Below are positions 53,678 to 62,751 of a stretch of 64,000 nucleotides of DNA, one piece after another. Under the pieces are notes generated by a model. The model was not told the origin of the DNA. It saw nothing but the letters and a program-made list of their open reading frames with translations, and searched no databases. How positions within the stretch are numbered: the stretch's first letter is position 1; every line of letters starts with the position of its first letter. The translations under genes were made by a program, and so were the position numbers. This DNA comes from Streptomyces sp. ISL-43 (GTDB taxonomy: Bacteria; Actinomycetota; Actinomycetes; Streptomycetales; Streptomycetaceae): assembly GCF_018614195.1 (NCBI RefSeq), contig NZ_JAGGOT010000009.1:62001-126000 (forward strand). Direction: 5' to 3'.

Positions 53678-55393
53678 ATGCATCTGAGTCGTAGGCGCCA
53701 CAGCCACCGGCGCCCCGGCCGTACCGCGGTACGCGCCGCCGTGTGCGGGCTGCTGCTGGCGCTCGCCGGCGTGCCCGGCGGGAGCCCGGCCCTGGCCGCG
53801 CCCGGCGGTGACACCGCCGTATGCCGGCCGCCCGCGCAGACGGACCCGGACCACACCGACGAGCGCGGCCGCTGCCTCGCCGTCACGCTGCGCCTGTCCG
53901 AGGCGCCCGTCCTGGGCGGGACGGCCCGGCTCGACATCGAGGTATCCGCCGTCGCCCGCGACAGGGATGTACGCCTCGACGTACAGCTCCCCGCAGGCCT
54001 GGAATGGGTGAGCGCGCCCGCCGGGCTCAGCACCTCCACGGCCGCCTCGCTCGTCCCCGTCCAGGGCGGCCGCCTACACCGGGCCGAGGGCACCGGCCGT
54101 GCCGGGCAGCAGCGCCCGTGGCGGCTCAGCGGCACCGTACGCGCCGTCGCCGAGGGCCCGGCCGGCGTCCGGGCCACCGCCACCTCGGCCGCCGACCCGG
54201 AGGACACCGACGCGGGCAGCGTCTTCGTCACGGTCGGGGCACGGCATTCGCAGTTCGGCATCCCGGTCGGGAGTGTCAGCCCCGCGGCCCGGGCGGCCTC
54301 CGGCGCGAGCCGTACCCGGCCGGGCCTCGCCCACCGCCCCGCCGAGCCGGCCTCCGCCCCGGCGGGCACGACCACCGCGGCGGACACCGCCTGCGCCACC
54401 GGGACCTGGAACTACGTAGACCACACCGGCGTGACCCGGGTCTCCGCCAACGCCCGCGTGGCCGTCTACGACGACGACGCGCGCGGCACGGACGACCTCC
54501 TGACCACCGGTGTGACGGGCGCCGACGGCGGCTTCACGCTCTGCTTCGACAACACGGACGAGGAGGGCGGCGGCCAGGACGTCTACGTCCAGTTCGCCAC
54601 CGAGAACCAGAACTGGGTGATACGCAACGGCAAGTCCCGTCAGCCGTATCGTTTCGCCACCCCGGTCCGCGCCGACGTCCCCGCCGGCTCCACCGCCGAC
54701 GTCGGCGCCTTCCAGCCGGCCGACGCGGCGTTGATGCGCGGGGTCGAGGCCTTCGACGCGGTCAACACCGGCTGGAACTGGAAGCCGGGCAACTGCTGGG
54801 ACGCCCGGGACACCACCTGCCGCCGTGGCCTGGTCAACTGGGCCCCGGATTCCACCGACGGCACGTACTACTCGCTCCAGGGCAACGCCGTGCACCTCGC
54901 CGCCGAGGACCCCGACGCGCCCATCCTCGTCCTGCACGAGTTCGGCCACGCGATGATGGACGACGTCTACGAGGACGCCTTCCCCACCTCCCCCGACTGC
55001 AGCCCGCACTACATCACCAAGACGAGCTCGGCGGGCTGCGCCTGGACCGAGGGCTTCGCCACCTGGTTCGGTGTCGCGGCGCTCGGCGACCCCACCTTCC
55101 GCTGGCCCGGCGGCCGCACCCAGGACCTGGAGGGACCGACCTGGGGCACCACGGGCTGGGACAACGGTGACACGGTCGAGGGCCGGGTCCTCGGCTCGAT
55201 GATCGACCTGTACGACACCGCGAACGAGCCCGGCGACACCTGCACGGAAGACCCGGCCGGGCCGCTGTGGAACACCTTCCTCGGCCATGTGTCCGGCAGC
55301 TTCCGCCAGTTCTGGAGCCACCGCGCCGCCGACGGCTACGACGTGGGCGCGGGCCCCCTGTCCTGCCTGCACCACAACACGATCGACTACTGA
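53678..55393 (+). CDS. Secreted zinc metalloprotease
   Basis: The 571-aa protein has a basic n-region and signal peptide (AAVCGLLLALAGVPGGSPAL-type, cut near residue 47). A DUF11-like beta-sandwich (about 50-200) is followed by a transthyretin-like domain (about 245-330). The peptidase part (about 345-571) has HEFGHAMMDD, the zinc motif HExxH, then ETxx-like WTEGFATWFG. Three Cys pairs are likely. GGAGAGG precedes the ATG. A strong terminator follows. The substrate is unknown. Confidence 0.83.
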   Translation: MHLSRRRHSHRRPGRTAVRAAVCGLLLALAGVPGGSPALAAPGGDTAVCRPPAQTDPDHTDERGRCLAVTLRLSEAPVLGGTARLDIEVSAVARDRDVRLDVQLPAGLEWVSAPAGLSTSTAASLVPVQGGRLHRAEGTGRAGQQRPWRLSGTVRAVAEGPAGVRATATSAADPEDTDAGSVFVTVGARHSQFGIPVGSVSPAARAASGASRTRPGLAHRPAEPASAPAGTTTAADTACATGTWNYVDHTGVTRVSANARVAVYDDDARGTDDLLTTGVTGADGGFTLCFDNTDEEGGGQDVYVQFATENQNWVIRNGKSRQPYRFATPVRADVPAGSTADVGAFQPADAALMRGVEAFDAVNTGWNWKPGNCWDARDTTCRRGLVNWAPDSTDGTYYSLQGNAVHLAAEDPDAPILVLHEFGHAMMDDVYEDAFPTSPDCSPHYITKTSSAGCAWTEGFATWFGVAALGDPTFRWPGGRTQDLEGPTWGTTGWDNGDTVEGRVLGSMIDLYDTANEPGDTCTEDPAGPLWNTFLGHVSGSFRQFWSHRAADGYDVGAGPLSCLHHNTIDY

Positions 55394-55406
55394 CCCGCCG
55401 CCGTGC

Positions 55407-55446
55407 GACGCACCACCCCGGCCTTCTCGGGCCGAGGTGGTGCGTC
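55407..55446 (+). terminator. Terminator after the protease gene
   Basis: GACGCACCACC (55407-55417) pairs perfectly with GGTGGTGCGTC (55436-55446). Confidence 0.82.
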
Positions 55447-55475
55447 CGCCGCACCGCGTTGGTACCTTGCCGCCC

Positions 55476-56483
55476 ATGGCAACGGGGGAGGTCGGCGAGG
55501 CACTGCGGCGGCTGGGCATCAGTGCCGCCGCGATCCGGCTCTACCTGGCCCTGCTGGAGCTGGCGCCCGTACGACTTCCCGAGCTGGGCGCGGCCACCGC
55601 CCTGACGGGGGCCGAACTGGCGGCCGCCTACGCCGAGTTGGTCCAGGCGGGGCTCGGCAGCGCGGCCGCCGACGGCCGCGAGACCGTCGCCCCCCTGCCG
55701 CCCGCCGCCGGACTGCAACGCCTCGGCCGCCGCCGGGCCGCCGAGCTCGACGCCTCCTGCATCACCGTCGCCGGGGCCTTCGACGCCTTCCGCCGCCGGC
55801 GGCCGGCCGCGTTCAAGAACGACCTGGTCGAGGTAGTCACCGGGGAGGAGATCGGCCCCCGGCTGCGCCAGGCCTGGGCCAGCGCCTGCGGCCAGATCCG
55901 CCAGCTGGACTCCCCGCCGTACTTCCCGATCCCCACCGCCACCGACGAGGCTCTGGCCACCCTCGCCCGGGGCGTGACCCAGCGCGTGGTGTACTCGCGG
56001 GAGTCGCTGGAATTCCCCGGCAACCTCATCCGCTCCATCGAGCCGTGCATCGCCGCCGGCGAGCAGGCGAGGGTGGTGCGCTCGGTACCCGTGAAGCTGA
56101 TCATCATCGACGACGCCTGCGCGCTGGTCTCCCTGTCCATCCAGGAGGTCGACGTGCACCACACCCTGCTCATCGTGCAGCCGTGCGGGCTGTTCTCGGC
56201 GCTGGCGGCGCTGTTCGAGCAGACCTGGCACAGCGCACTGCCGCTGCACGCCTCCCGCACACCCTCCCTGCGCGGCCCCGCCGGCCCGCCGCAGCGCCCG
56301 CTGCCCGCCGACCGCCGCCTGCTCGCGCTGCTCGCGGGCGGTGTGCCGGACCAGGACATCGCCCGCGAACTCGGCATCAGCCGCCGCACCCTGTTCCGCC
56401 GCGTGGAGCTCCTGATGGCCCGCCTGGGCGCCACCACCCGCTTCCAGCTCGCCCTCCACGCCCAGCGCCGCGGCTGGCTGTGA
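55476..56483 (+). CDS. TrmB/LuxR-type transcriptional regulator (paralogue 2)
   Basis: The 335-aa protein has the same layout as the regulators at 24031 and 60731. It has an N-terminal winged helix (ALRRLGISAAAIRLYLALLE), a sensor-like middle and a C-terminal LuxR HTH (GGVPDQDIARELGISRRTLF). The -10-like TACCTT (55463-55468) places the transcription start at about the ATG, so it is probably leaderless. It follows the protease terminator by 30 bp. The target is unknown. Confidence 0.78.
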   Translation: MATGEVGEALRRLGISAAAIRLYLALLELAPVRLPELGAATALTGAELAAAYAELVQAGLGSAAADGRETVAPLPPAAGLQRLGRRRAAELDASCITVAGAFDAFRRRRPAAFKNDLVEVVTGEEIGPRLRQAWASACGQIRQLDSPPYFPIPTATDEALATLARGVTQRVVYSRESLEFPGNLIRSIEPCIAAGEQARVVRSVPVKLIIIDDACALVSLSIQEVDVHHTLLIVQPCGLFSALAALFEQTWHSALPLHASRTPSLRGPAGPPQRPLPADRRLLALLAGGVPDQDIARELGISRRTLFRRVELLMARLGATTRFQLALHAQRRGWL

Positions 56484-56539
56484 GGTTGGCGCTACCGCGG
56501 CAGGTCGATCTGGTACCTGACGAATCCGGTGTGGCGCGC

Positions 56540-56814
56540 GCCACCCGGTCGTACAGGCGACGAGCTGGGGCCCGCTGGTGGAACTGGCCCACGCCCACGG
56601 TGCCACGGTGTCACGGTGACGGCGTACTGGTTCCCACCGGATCCGGCCGGGTCGCTGCGGCGCAACGCCGCCCGCGAGGGCCGCGACCGTGTCCCGGACG
56701 TCGGGGTCCTCGCCACGCTGAAGCGTCTGTGCAGGCCATATCGCCGGGGAACGGTTCGACGCCGTGCGGGAGGTGCGGTTCGACGGGCGCGGCGGCTTCC
56801 GGGTACGCCCCTGA
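56540..56814 (+). pseudogene. P-loop kinase-like remnant
   Basis: Readable pieces in shifting frames: LVELAHAHGATV, then TVTAYWFPPDPAGSLRRNAA, EGRDRVPDVGVLATLKRL and ERFDAVREVRFDGRGGFRVR. Together they match the C-terminal half of polynucleotide-kinase/zeta-toxin-like AAA proteins. An 8-bp tandem duplication of CACGGTGT at about 56600-56615 breaks the frame. The P-loop half is missing. Confidence 0.6.
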
Positions 56815-56919
56815 CAGCACTGCTCACCGCGCGGCGCGCGCGGCCGCTGCGCTGCGCCAGTCGCGTGCATCTGCGGAGCCGCTCCGTAGGACCCCGTCCC
56901 CGCGGGGTATGAGGCCACC

Positions 56920-57372
56920 ATGGCTGGAATCAAGCTCAAGAGCAGTGCTTTCAACGACGGCTCCTTCATCCCGCGCCGCTACGCGAAGGAGGGCCAGGAC
57001 GTCTCGCCCGACCTGACCTGGTCGGGCGTGCCCGACGACGCGGCCGAACTGGTCCTCCTCTGCGAGGACCCAGACGCCCCGTCGGGAACCTTCGTCCACT
57101 GGCTCGTCACCGGCGTCGATCCGACGAGCGGCGGCGTGGAGGCCGGGCAGACGCCCCCCGGCGGTCAGGAGCGGCCCAACGGCTACGGGGGCTCCGGCTG
57201 GGGAGGCCCCAACCCGCCCGCCGGTGACCAGGCCCACCGGTACGTGTTCCACCTCTACGCGCTTCCCGAGCCGGTCTCCCTGCCGGACAACGCGACGGCG
57301 GACGACGTCCACGCGGCCGTGGACAGGCGCCGGCTGGCCGACGGCACCCTCGTGGGGCTCTACCACCGCTGA
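56920..57372 (+). CDS. YbhB/YbcL family (PEBP-like) protein
   Basis: The 150-aa protein has the PEBP signatures CEDPDAPSGTFVHWLVT and HRYVFHLYAL and ends in LVGLYHR. These proteins bind anionic ligands; physiological roles in bacteria are poorly known. The start has a weak ATGAGG site. Confidence 0.9.
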   Translation: MAGIKLKSSAFNDGSFIPRRYAKEGQDVSPDLTWSGVPDDAAELVLLCEDPDAPSGTFVHWLVTGVDPTSGGVEAGQTPPGGQERPNGYGGSGWGGPNPPAGDQAHRYVFHLYALPEPVSLPDNATADDVHAAVDRRRLADGTLVGLYHR

Positions 57373-57463
57373 ACCGGAGCCCTCCCGGTGTCCAGCGCTC
57401 GGCCGTGGCAAGGTCGCGGCCGCCCGGCGACTTCCGTACGACGTCTGACGTGGTGAGGACCGA

Positions 57464-57877
57464 ATGACCGAATACGAACGCTCACGCACGATGCCCGCCC
57501 TTCCCGAGCACGTCTTCGACCAGGCCGCCGCCGTCGACCAAATGGACGAGTGGCTGCCCGGGGAACTGCATGTGCATGTCGATCAATTGCCGGCCGTGAC
57601 CGTGCACGAGGACCGGTCCGACCAGGACACTTCGGCGCTGCTGCGGGCGCAGAAGGACCAGATGAGGCTGGAGTGGGGCACGCGAGAGGAGGGCAGCTAC
57701 GCCGGCTGGCTCCAGGTGTCGGGCCTGGACGGCGGACCCACGGAGGTCACCGTGCACCTGTCGTTCTTCAACGAGGAGCACGACCCCGGCGAGAAGGCGG
57801 TGAACGAGGCACTCGACCGCAGTCTTGAGCGTCTGGAAGAACTGGTGCGTCCTCGCGTCGACGGCGCCGCGGGCTGA
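57464..57877 (+). CDS. SRPBCC-fold protein
   Basis: The 137-aa protein has a START/SRPBCC arrangement: an N-terminal helix (PEHVFDQAAAVDQMDEWLP), a beta sheet (GSYAGWLQVSGLDGGPTEV) and a long C-terminal helix (AVNEALDRSLERLEELVRP). TGAGGA lies 7 bp before the ATG. Ligand unknown. Confidence 0.75.
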   Translation: MTEYERSRTMPALPEHVFDQAAAVDQMDEWLPGELHVHVDQLPAVTVHEDRSDQDTSALLRAQKDQMRLEWGTREEGSYAGWLQVSGLDGGPTEVTVHLSFFNEEHDPGEKAVNEALDRSLERLEELVRPRVDGAAG

Positions 57878-58165
57878 GCCACGTCCAAGGCAGACGGCCC
57901 GCAGTGGCCGGGGTGACGCCGTCCCTCGCAGGCAGGTGTTCTACGCCGAGTGGGCCCACGGGAGGGGGCGCCGGTCTCCTCGTGGAACCCAGCCCGCGCT
58001 ACAAGGTCCCCGGGAACGCGCAGGTCGATGTAGCCGTCGTCGAACGTCTCCTTCCCGAACCGTTCCATGAGCCGATTGCAGTCGCCCGGCAAACCGGTAT
58101 CCGGGTGCATCGTCTTGCTCGAAACAACCCCTACCTGCAGTTATTTACGTGTCAGAGTCACTCAC
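57878..58165 (-). other. Gap with possible gene remnant
   Basis: On the minus strand from 58110 an ORF starts MHPDTGLPGDCNRLMERFGK and GYIDLRVPGDLVARAGFHEE, then turns into out-of-frame GC-rich text. The start reads like a real protein but is broken. No other signal. Confidence 0.4.
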
Positions 58166-58999
58166 TCACGGCAGCGGGGTGGGGAGAGTGTCCAGCCAGC
58201 TTTGCCAGGCGGGGGCGCGCAGCGGGGCGGCCGTGGGGAGGGTGATGCCGGTCCAGGCGGTGACGGGCCGCAGGCCGTGGAGGGCGTTGGTCACCCAGAT
58301 CTCGCGGTCCGCCAGGGCAGACAGCCGGCGCCGGACGGGGCGTACGGGTACGCCGGTGCGGGCGGCGTGGTCCAGGAGCAGTGCGGCGGTGACCCCGGGG
58401 AGGACGGGCAGTTCGCCGGCCGGGTGGCACAGGGTCTCACCCTCCCACCACAGGAAGGAGGAGTTCGCCGCTTCGAGGACCACCCCGTCGGCGGTCACCA
58501 GGAGCGCTTCGTCGGCGTCCGCTGCGGCGGCCCTGGCGCGGACGGCGGCCAGGGCCGCCAGGTCCGGGCCCTTGTGGCGGGGGGTGCGGCGGGGGTCGCA
58601 GACGGCCATGCCCCAGACCCTGGCCGTGGTGCTGCGGGCGGGGGCGGGGCGCAGCCGGTACAGCAGGCGGTGGGCGCCGGGCAGGAGCGTGCCCGGGGGT
58701 GCGTCCGCCGGGGCGCGTTCGAGCTCCACGCGGGGGAACCAGGCACCGGCGTCCCGGGGCAGGAGGTCCTCCACTGCGGTCCAGAAGGTGTCCAGGTGTG
58801 CTCGGGGGATGTCCGCGGTCTCGGCGCAGGTGGTGGTGAACCGGTGCCGGTGACGGTCCAGGGCGCGCACCCGGCCGTCGGTGACGAGCCAGGAGTCGGC
58901 AGCCAGGAGCGTACCGTCGGGGTCGGTGTGCGGGAGCTCGCGCAGGGCGCCGGAGTCGGTGAGGGCGTAGAGGCGGTCGGCGCCGCCCGGGGTCGTCAA
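58166..58999 (-). CDS. Class IV aminotransferase (aminodeoxychorismate lyase-like)
   Basis: The 277-aa PLP fold-type IV protein has the active-site lysine in RHKGPDLAALAAVR and the cofactor loop VVLEAANSSFLWW, and ends with EIWVTNALHGLRPV. PabC-like lyases and branched-chain or D-amino-acid transaminases share this fold; the ANSSF and small size fit PabC. The TTG start at 58999 overlaps the stop of a small ORF (TTGA). Confidence 0.8.
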   Translation of the reverse strand: MTTPGGADRLYALTDSGALRELPHTDPDGTLLAADSWLVTDGRVRALDRHRHRFTTTCAETADIPRAHLDTFWTAVEDLLPRDAGAWFPRVELERAPADAPPGTLLPGAHRLLYRLRPAPARSTTARVWGMAVCDPRRTPRHKGPDLAALAAVRARAAAADADEALLVTADGVVLEAANSSFLWWEGETLCHPAGELPVLPGVTAALLLDHAARTGVPVRPVRRRLSALADREIWVTNALHGLRPVTAWTGITLPTAAPLRAPAWQSWLDTLPTPLP

Positions 59000-59145
59000 C
59001 GGGAGACCAGGGGGGCCGTGGGCGAAGCTGTGTCCACGGGCCCCATGTTGTCCTCACGGCCGGGCAAGGCGGTGTCGAGCAGGCGGAGTAGGGGGGGCAC
59101 CTTGGTGATGGTCTCCTTGTCGGGGTCGGAAAGGGCGCCGGTCAT
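58996..59145 (-). CDS. Possible small ORF coupled to the PabC-like gene
   Basis: A 49-aa frame (MTGALSDPDKETITKVPPLL...) ends in the TTGA overlap. It has no clear ribosome site. It may be a real leader peptide or the remnant of an upstream pab-type gene. 59146-59378 shows no gene. Confidence 0.35.
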   Translation of the reverse strand: MTGALSDPDKETITKVPPLLRLLDTALPGREDNMGPVDTASPTAPLVSR

Positions 59146-59378
59146 CGAGCCGCCCGGGAACGCCGTGCGCGCGCACTCCACCTGGTCCGCAACGACCTCC
59201 GCCGTGCGCGGAGATCGGCTCGGTCCACGCGCGAAGGGGGAGCAGCGCGGCGGGTTTTGACTTCGGGGGCCCCAGTCTGCCGTTCTGGCGTTCATTTAGA
59301 TCGTCGCGGAGCGAATGCCAGGACTGGCGGCGCGGCTACGGAGGCGGAGTCCGGCTGCGCCGTTGTCGTGCGGGCCGT

Positions 59379-60518
59379 TCAGCCCTGCCGCGTCGCGCTG
59401 GTCACGCGAGCGGCCAGGGCCGCGGCGCCGGTCTGGGTGAGGTTGCCGTGGAGGCGCAGGCGGGCCAGGCCTCCGTCGGGGTAGACGTCCAGGCGGGCGT
59501 GGGTGGCGGTGGTGGGGACCGTCAGGGGAAGGCGGTGCAGGGTGTCGGGCTGGAGAGCGGTTCGTGGCAGTACCTCGGTCCAGTCGGCGGCCTCGTCGTC
59601 CTTGACCGACAGGGACACCCAGCCTGCGGCGTTGCCCTTGAGGTTGGCCGTGTCGACTTCCACCGCACGGATCTCGCTCTGGGCGGCGAGCCGGTACTCG
59701 ATCCAGTCGTTGCCCTTGTCGCGGCGGCGCCTGGTCTCCCAACCGTCGTCCTGCTTCTGCGAGAGTCCCGGCATGATGGTGTTGTCCGGCGAGGAGTAGA
59801 AGCCGTCCGACGCGTCAGTCACACTGCCGCCGTTGGTGACGCAGGCCACGTCGAAGGTTCCGAGCAGATCCAGCCACGCCGGGTCGGGGACGACCTCGCC
59901 GTGGACGCGGAGGCGGGCGATGCCGCCGTCGGGGTGCTGGTTGATCCGCAGGTGCGTCCAGCGGCGGTCCGAGTCGACTGGGAGAGCGTTGGCGGCGTGG
60001 CCGCGGACGGGGGTGCGGGGCAGGATGACCTCCCATGCACCGTCGTTCTCCAGGAGTTCCGCGACGGAGGGCGTGCCGTCGAACGCGGCGGCCTCGACAC
60101 TGACCTGCTGGGGGAAGTTCCCCCGGAAGTGGGCGGTGTCCACGACTATGCCGCGGATGACGCCGGCGACGCCGAGGCGGATCAGGGCCCAGTCGTGGTC
60201 GGCGTCTGTGGGGAAGGGGTGGTCGGCGTCGGCCCCGCGGCGGCGGCGGGTCTCCCAGCCGTCCATGACCTTGCCCTTGTTCCCGTAGTCGTGGACGTCG
60301 AAGGCGGAGGGGGTGCGGGAGAGGAGGTTCTCCCGGTCCGCGAAGAACTCGTCGTTGGTCGCGACGACGCCCGCTCCGAGCCGGCGGTCGGCGAGGTCGG
60401 TCAGCCGGGTGAAGGCGGCGTCGCTGCCGCGGTAGTCGGCGTACGGGTCGCCGGAGACGTACGGAGCGGCGAATGCGGACTGGGCGGGAACGGAGTGCCC
60501 GGCGGGGGAAGGACTCAT
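59379..60518 (-). CDS. alc: Allantoicase (copy 1)
   Basis: Allantoicase splits allantoate into ureidoglycolate and urea. The 379-aa protein has the two jelly-roll repeats of the family: the first with GKVMDGWETRRRR and VDTAHFRGNFPQQ, the second with QDDGWETRRRRDKGNDWIEY and VDTANLKGNAAGWV. ATG 60518 (MSPSPAGHSV) is preferred over an in-frame start at 60593; AGAGAGG is about 11 bp upstream. No other ureide gene is next to it. A closely similar copy is at 62752. Confidence 0.93.
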   Translation of the reverse strand: MSPSPAGHSVPAQSAFAAPYVSGDPYADYRGSDAAFTRLTDLADRRLGAGVVATNDEFFADRENLLSRTPSAFDVHDYGNKGKVMDGWETRRRRGADADHPFPTDADHDWALIRLGVAGVIRGIVVDTAHFRGNFPQQVSVEAAAFDGTPSVAELLENDGAWEVILPRTPVRGHAANALPVDSDRRWTHLRINQHPDGGIARLRVHGEVVPDPAWLDLLGTFDVACVTNGGSVTDASDGFYSSPDNTIMPGLSQKQDDGWETRRRRDKGNDWIEYRLAAQSEIRAVEVDTANLKGNAAGWVSLSVKDDEAADWTEVLPRTALQPDTLHRLPLTVPTTATHARLDVYPDGGLARLRLHGNLTQTGAAALAARVTSATRQG

Positions 60519-60730
60519 GAGTGAGGGACGCCTCTCTGTGGTGCCTGCAGGGGAGTTGGGGTGACACGGGCAACCCTCACAGCCCACGATCACTTACGTC
60601 CATCGACTGTTTTCGATCTTTCATTTCAGTAGATCTGAACGGTCCGCCCCGCGTGGCACATACGTGCCCCGGAGGGTTTGTGCCGCGCCGGGCAGCACCG
60701 GCGGGGCGGGGTCCCGTGACAACGTTGGCC

Positions 60731-61717
60731 CTAGGGCAGCAGGCCGTGTTCCGAGGCACGCTGACCCAACTGGAATCTGCTCTGCGCACCCAGCTGGTCG
60801 GAGAGATCGCTGATCATGCGCCGCTCCGTCCGGAGGGAAATGCCGAGCTTGCGTGCCGCGGCGTCGTCCGTGAGCCCCTGGGACAGCAGTCGGAGCAACT
60901 CGCGCTCCTGCGGCGTGAGCGGACCGGAGTTCCGGGCCGGCACGGCCCCGAGGGGGGTGGCGGAGTTCCATACGGATTCGAAGAGGGCGACCAGTGCCGC
61001 GATCAGACCCGGCTCCCCGACGAGCAGCGCGCCTTGCGCGGAGTCCTCGGGGTCGATGGGGACCAGGGCGGACGCGCGGTCCACGATCTGGAGTCGCAGC
61101 GGCAGGACCGGAGTACTGCGGGACTCTCCGCCGTGCCGGCTCAGCCAGTGAGCGTATTCGAGACTGGCCGGGTCGTTGCGCACGCTGTCCAGGTAGACGG
61201 TCTTCACCGTCACCGAACGCTCCAGGAGGCGGCGCGTCAGAGCCTGGCTGGCCTCCCGGTTGTCCGTCAGCTGCGGGCCGCCGGGAGCGAGTGCGAGTGT
61301 CTCGCGTTCGGCGGAGGCTCCGAGTTCCTTCATTCGCCGGCGGACCGCGGCCACCCCGTCGAGGCGCTCCACCAGGCGGCTGCGGTCGGCTGACTCCCCA
61401 TCCAGGTAGTCGGCCACCAGGGCGGCGGCCGCGCGCTGCCCTGCTTCGATCTCCTGTTGCCTTTGGGCCAGCTCAAGCTTCTGTTTGGCCAGGAGGGTCT
61501 GCAGGCCGGTCTCCGGACTCACCGGGACGACACTCCCGCCGTCCGGCGAGGAACGTCCGATCAACGCGAGATCGGCGAGTGTGTCGAGTGCCGCCGCGAT
61601 CTCGCTCTCGGTCATGCCGACATGGTCGGCGAGCGCCTGAATATCGCTTCCGGGGTCCGACAGGAGGGCCCGGTAGACCGCCTCCGCATGGCCCGTCAAG
61701 CCTAAAGACTCAAGCAC
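60731..61717 (-). CDS. TrmB/LuxR-type transcriptional regulator (paralogue 3)
   Basis: The 328-aa protein has an N-terminal winged helix (LESLGLTGHAEAVYRALLSD), a coiled coil (KQKLELAQRQQEIEAGQRAA) and a C-terminal LuxR HTH (LTPQERELLRLLSQGLTDDA, then KLGISLRTERRMISDL). GTG 61717 follows GAGGAGA. It is divergent from a small-protein/peptide/ACP gene row that it may control. Confidence 0.82.
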   Translation of the reverse strand: MLESLGLTGHAEAVYRALLSDPGSDIQALADHVGMTESEIAAALDTLADLALIGRSSPDGGSVVPVSPETGLQTLLAKQKLELAQRQQEIEAGQRAAAALVADYLDGESADRSRLVERLDGVAAVRRRMKELGASAERETLALAPGGPQLTDNREASQALTRRLLERSVTVKTVYLDSVRNDPASLEYAHWLSRHGGESRSTPVLPLRLQIVDRASALVPIDPEDSAQGALLVGEPGLIAALVALFESVWNSATPLGAVPARNSGPLTPQERELLRLLSQGLTDDAAARKLGISLRTERRMISDLSDQLGAQSRFQLGQRASEHGLLP

Positions 61718-61817
61718 AGGCTCTCCTCGTTCTCGATCAGTCGCGCGCCGGCGAAGCAGTATCGAACAAGTGGTGTGAACCGGCAAAGCGTTTCCATCAA
61801 GCGGACGGACGGGCAAG

Positions 61818-62114
61818 GTGAACAACCCTCAAGTGAGCCTGATTCTGGTCGAATTCAGGACGAAGGACCGGTTCGCGCCGGACGTCGCCGAGCTGCTGGC
61901 GGCGCGGTTGCGCCACGCGGGTTCCGGCGATGGATCACTGCTGCACTTGCGCCTCCACCCGTCCCGCGCCGGAGCCGTCGGCGGGCTGTTCCTCATGGGT
62001 GACGTCCTTACCGCCGAGGCCCGCTGCCGCGAGCTGTGTCTGGGTGCGCTCGCGGGTGAAGCCGGCCTTCAGGAGTGGGTGTTGGACTCCTGCACCCGCT
62101 CCGACCTGCTCTGA
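61818..62114 (+). CDS. Hypothetical protein, 98 aa
   Basis: The product (GTG start) reads SLILVEFRTKDRFAPDVAEL and ends WVLDSCTRSDLL. It has an alpha/beta pattern with three Cys, no signal peptide and no motif I recognise. It lies 101 bp from the divergent regulator and before the small exported peptide. Confidence 0.5.
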   Translation: MNNPQVSLILVEFRTKDRFAPDVAELLAARLRHAGSGDGSLLHLRLHPSRAGAVGGLFLMGDVLTAEARCRELCLGALAGEAGLQEWVLDSCTRSDLL

Positions 62115-62265
62115 CCCTTGCCTGACCGTTCCGAGCCGGCCGCCGGGCCGCACGACCGGACGCTGGCATAGACGTGTCACGGATCGAATGGTGCCAGCCG
62201 TTCCCTCTGGTTCCCGCCTTCCGCTCTGTGGATTATTGATTCCGAAAGCGCCGCACAGAACGGGG

Positions 62266-62436
62266 ATGACCGTGCACCTGAGGAAATTTGTGAGCCCGAC
62301 CGGAATCGGTATCGGCCTGGGGGCGGCTGCCCTCTGGATCGTCGCCCTGGCGGGTGCCGAGGCCACCGCCGTCGAACTGCCGACCGAATCCACGACCGCG
62401 ACTCAGTCGGCAAACAACGATCTCGGATGGCAGTGA
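62266..62436 (+). CDS. Small exported peptide ending NNDLGWQ
   Basis: A 56-aa ORF. Residues 1-32 are a signal-like region (GIGIGLGAAALWIVALAGAE). The mature part is about 24 residues, rich in Thr/Ser/Glu and ends SANNDLGWQ. No Cys. It overlaps the start of the ACP gene by 10 bp. It parallels the peptide at 25278, which also lies beside a TrmB/LuxR-type regulator and has a Trp-Gly near its end. It may be a signal peptide. Confidence 0.6.
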   Translation: MTVHLRKFVSPTGIGIGLGAAALWIVALAGAEATAVELPTESTTATQSANNDLGWQ

Positions 62437-62708
62437 CAGAAATGACCGACAACAGCACCCCCCAGGTGAGCGCGGAAGACGTACTCTCCGCCATCACCGA
62501 GAGCATGAACCTGCAGGCAGCGGGTGGCATCCAACCCGACACCCCGATTGTTGTCGACTCCTTCGCCCTGGTCTGGCTCCAGCACCTCCTAGAGGAAAAG
62601 CACGCCCTCGTCATCGACCCGGACTACGCGGACCTACAGAACTTCACGTCTCCCGGCGCCATTCACCAGTACCTCCGGACGCAATATCCGGACCGAATCG
62701 CCGCCTGA
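62427..62708 (+). CDS. Acyl-carrier-protein-like protein
   Basis: The 93-aa protein has the four-helix ACP layout. The likely phosphopantetheine Ser lies in IVVDSFALVWL (D-S-F in place of D-S-L). The start could be ATG 62427, GTG 62433 (GTGA overlap with the peptide) or ATG 62442. It stands alone, without any KS, AT or C domain nearby, so it is probably a carrier for a small pathway in which the next genes take part. Confidence 0.75.
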   Translation: MAVTEMTDNSTPQVSAEDVLSAITESMNLQAAGGIQPDTPIVVDSFALVWLQHLLEEKHALVIDPDYADLQNFTSPGAIHQYLRTQYPDRIAA

Positions 62709-62751
62709 ATGTATGTCTCGATTTCCCTGCATTAGATGGAAAAGGATTTCC

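Noticed and set aside
54074-55519. A 481-codon frame antisense to the zinc protease
   Set aside because: Gly/Val/Arg-rich shadow; protease has signal peptide, HExxH and a ribosome site.
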